Positions 23,790-25,663 of a stretch of DNA of 25,663 nucleotides are shown here, one piece after another. The stretch's first letter is position 1. The number at the start of each line of letters is the position of its first letter. Source of the stretch: CAXBNV01 sp963977185 (GTDB lineage Bacteria; Pseudomonadota; Gammaproteobacteria; JAGOUU01); assembly GCA_963977185.1 (NCBI GenBank), contig CAXBNV010000023.1:1-25663 (forward strand), read 5' to 3'. A program made the translations under genes and the position numbers. The notes under the pieces are model-generated. The model ran no database searches and was not told the DNA's origin. It was given only the letters and a program-made list of their open reading frames with translations.

Positions 23790-24998
23790 ATGTCTAATCT
23801 GAGTATTCATAAACATAATAGCAAGAAAAAGTCTTATAGTATTGCCTTGGTGGCATGTGAACCATCAGGCGACCTTTTAGCAGCAGATTTAATAAATAGT
23901 ATAAATGCTGATAAACATAACCAAGTAGAAATAAGTTTTTTTGGTGTTACTGGGCCTAAAATGGAGCAGGCTGGTTGTGATAAAGTTTATTCTATTGATG
24001 AATTAAGTGTGATGGGAATTTTTGAAATAATAAAATATTTACCAAAATTAATAAAGTTACGTAAAAAAATTTTAAATATTATATTAGACAAAAAACCTGA
24101 TCTTGTAATAGCAATTGATGCTCCTGATTTTAATTTAGGACTAGAAAAAAAAATAAAAAATCTTAACAATAATATTAAAACTATTCATTATGTTAGTCCA
24201 TCTATTTGGGCTTGGCGTAAAAATAGAATTAAAACTATCAAAAAAGGCGTAGATAAAGTTTTATGCTTATTTCCATTTGAAGTTCATCTTTATAATGATT
24301 ACAATATTCCAGCTAATTATGTTGGCCACCCTTTAGCTAAAAAATATAAGTTTAGAGATAATATTAAAAAGAACGAATCAAGAGATATTATTAATCATTT
24401 AAATGCTAAAGATATTGTAATAGGATTATTACCAGGGAGTAGAAAATCTGAAATAGAAGCTATTTTTCCTGTTTTAATTAAATTTTTAGAAAAATATAAG
24501 AATAACTTTAAAAACATCAAATTTGTAATCGCTTTATCTAATAATAGACATGAAAATATTATAGAGAGTAATTTACAACATTTAAAAGCACATGATAAAA
24601 ATTTTTCTAATAATATATTAGTTCATGATAATTCAGAGCAGGTTTTATATGCCTCTGATTTAATTTTATGTGCATCAGGCACTGTCACCCTAGAAGCTGC
24701 TTTAATAGGTGTGCCGATGGTTGTTGTGTATTACTTGTCTAGTTTTACTTGGCTTTTAACTAAATTATTAGTCAGTTCTAAATATGCGGCATTGCCAAAT
24801 ATCATATCCAATAAACTTATTGTTCCAGAATTATTACAAAAAAACTTTAATGTTGATAATTTGTATTACTATACTAATAAATTATTAAATGATATTGAAT
24901 ATAAAAACCAAATGATAAATAATTTAGAGCAAGTTAAAAACACTCTTTGTTTTAGTGAATATGAGTCCATATCCAAAATTGTTTTAGAAAGTTTATAG
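23790..24998 (+). CDS. lpxB: Lipid-A-disaccharide synthase
   Basis: A 402-aa (E. coli 382) GT19-family membrane-associated glycosyltransferase that joins UDP-diacylglucosamine and lipid X into the lipid A disaccharide. Landmarks are A-C-E-P-S-G-D at 22-28 (usually A-G-E-x-S-G-D), I-D-A-P-D-F-N at 109-115, V-S-P-S-I-W-A-W-R at 135-143, F-E-V-H-L-Y at 163-168, V-G-H-P-L at 178-182, L-P-G-S-R-K-S-E at 214-221, and a C-terminal sugar-nucleotide region A-S-G-T-V-T-L-E-A-A. A polar leader of 15 residues precedes the core. It starts 8 bp after lpxA. A 9-A run is at 24145-24153. Confidence 0.95.
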   Translation: MSNLSIHKHNSKKKSYSIALVACEPSGDLLAADLINSINADKHNQVEISFFGVTGPKMEQAGCDKVYSIDELSVMGIFEIIKYLPKLIKLRKKILNIILDKKPDLVIAIDAPDFNLGLEKKIKNLNNNIKTIHYVSPSIWAWRKNRIKTIKKGVDKVLCLFPFEVHLYNDYNIPANYVGHPLAKKYKFRDNIKKNESRDIINHLNAKDIVIGLLPGSRKSEIEAIFPVLIKFLEKYKNNFKNIKFVIALSNNRHENIIESNLQHLKAHDKNFSNNILVHDNSEQVLYASDLILCASGTVTLEAALIGVPMVVVYYLSSFTWLLTKLLVSSKYAALPNIISNKLIVPELLQKNFNVDNLYYYTNKLLNDIEYKNQMINNLEQVKNTLCFSEYESISKIVLESL

Positions 24999-25018
24999 CA
25001 ACAATAAATTAACAATAA

Positions 25019-25022
25019 AAGG
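25019..25022 (+). promoter_or_regulatory. Shine-Dalgarno AAGG for the GTG start of rnhB
   Basis: AAGG lies 9 nt before GTG 25032. The nearby ATG at 25039 is out of frame, so GTG is the only good start. Confidence 0.6.
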
Positions 25023-25031
25023 CAGTAAAGA

Positions 25032-25604
25032 GTGTTTGATGATAAATTCATAGCAGGGGTTGATGAAGTTGGAAGAGGGCCATTAGTTGGCTCTGTGGTT
25101 GCTGCAGCGGTTATTTTTCCAGATAATTATGATTTAACCTGTTTTAAAGATAGTAAAAAGTTATCTGAAAAAAAAAGAAATATTTTAACTGAGGAAATAA
25201 AAAGTAACGCGTTAAATTATTCAATCGGTTATGCATCGCCTTTAGAAATAGATAATATTAATATTCATAATGCGACGTTACTTGCAATGGAGCGAGCTAT
25301 ATTAGGCCTTAATATTAGCCCAAAAATGATATTAATTGATGGTAAATTTGTTCCTAAGTCTATTAGTTTTCCTATGAAAGCTATTATACAAGGCGATAGT
25401 ATTGAACCAATAATTAGTGCGGCATCTATAATAGCAAAAGTTGTACGTGATCAGATGATGTATGATCTTCATGAAAAACATCCAGAATATAATTTTGCCA
25501 AACATAAAGGCTATCCTACTAAAGAGCATTTTGCCGCTATAGAAAAGTATGGATTAATTACAGAGCATAGAAGAAGTTTTGGTAATTTAAGAAATATGGC
25601 TTAA
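25032..25604 (+). CDS. rnhB: Ribonuclease HII
   Basis: A 190-aa cytosolic nuclease that cuts the RNA strand of RNA-DNA hybrids and single ribonucleotides in DNA. The catalytic carboxylates are visible: Asp11 and Glu12 in A-G-V-D-E-V-G-R-G-P-L-V-G, Asp103 in I-D-G-K, and Asp122 in Q-G-D. S-A-A-S-I-I-A-K-V-V-R-D at 129-140 and H-K-G-Y-P-T at 158-163 complete the family pattern. The start is GTG. The length is close to E. coli RNase HII (198). It closes the gene run, its usual place after lpxB. The last 59 bases of the window after it show no gene or hairpin. Confidence 0.96.
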   Translation: MFDDKFIAGVDEVGRGPLVGSVVAAAVIFPDNYDLTCFKDSKKLSEKKRNILTEEIKSNALNYSIGYASPLEIDNINIHNATLLAMERAILGLNISPKMILIDGKFVPKSISFPMKAIIQGDSIEPIISAASIIAKVVRDQMMYDLHEKHPEYNFAKHKGYPTKEHFAAIEKYGLITEHRRSFGNLRNMA

Positions 25605-25663
25605 AAAATAACTGGCACTGTAAATAAATTTGTGTAACTACTTATTTTTTATTAATCTAAACT

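Overview
The window is about 30% G+C (estimated by eye) and comes from a gammaproteobacterium, probably a host-associated or intracellular one. The right half (about 11.3-25.6 kb) carries the classic proteobacterial block map / rpsB-tsf-pyrH-frr-uppS-cdsA-rseP-bamA-skp-lpxD-fabZ-lpxA-lpxB-rnhB in conserved order. Taxon placement is inference: extreme A+T richness, lineage-specific proteins with membrane or low-complexity segments, a tandemly duplicated alpha/beta-hydrolase, and a cluster without dxr all fit a Legionellales-like organism. Nothing in the window proves this.

Layout. 1-1238: the 3' end of one alpha/beta-hydrolase gene followed in the same reading frame by a second, near-complete copy. 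1262-5521 (minus strand): a CNNM/CorC-type transporter, an unknown lipoprotein, a very basic unknown protein, then folK overlapping pcnB. 5645-6847 (plus): an unknown multi-pass membrane protein with its own promoter. 6870-7127 (minus): a tiny Tyr/His-rich lipoprotein. 7230-9138 (plus): rlmB and an unknown 375-aa protein. A perfect 38-bp palindrome (9153-9190) lies between the converging genes at 9138 and 9246. 9246-11078 (minus): an unknown 610-aa membrane protein. 11280-12065 (minus): map, divergent from rpsB.

12345-25604 is a same-strand run of 13 genes with gaps of at most 57 bp and several overlaps, read from at least two candidate promoters in the 279-bp map-rpsB gap. It links translation (S2, EF-Ts, ribosome recycling factor), UMP kinase, the lipid carrier (UppS), phospholipid precursor (CdsA), sigma-E/site-2 protease (RseP), outer-membrane protein assembly (BamA, Skp) and the first lipid A steps (LpxD, FabZ, LpxA, LpxB), and ends with RNase HII. 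So the cell makes lipid A and has a real outer membrane.

Three starts are better placed than the longest open frame suggests: frr (GTG at 14950), bamA (ATG at 18558) and the small lipoprotein (ATG at 7127). The most notable points are the in-frame tandem hydrolase pair, LpxA with Met at the acyl-chain ruler position and an Asn9 tract replacing its first strand, the missing dxr, a Shine-Dalgarno hairpin in front of rpsB, a C-terminal extension of S2, and several orphan membrane or secreted proteins. I found no mobile element, tRNA, rRNA or CRISPR array, and no clear defence or biosynthetic system.
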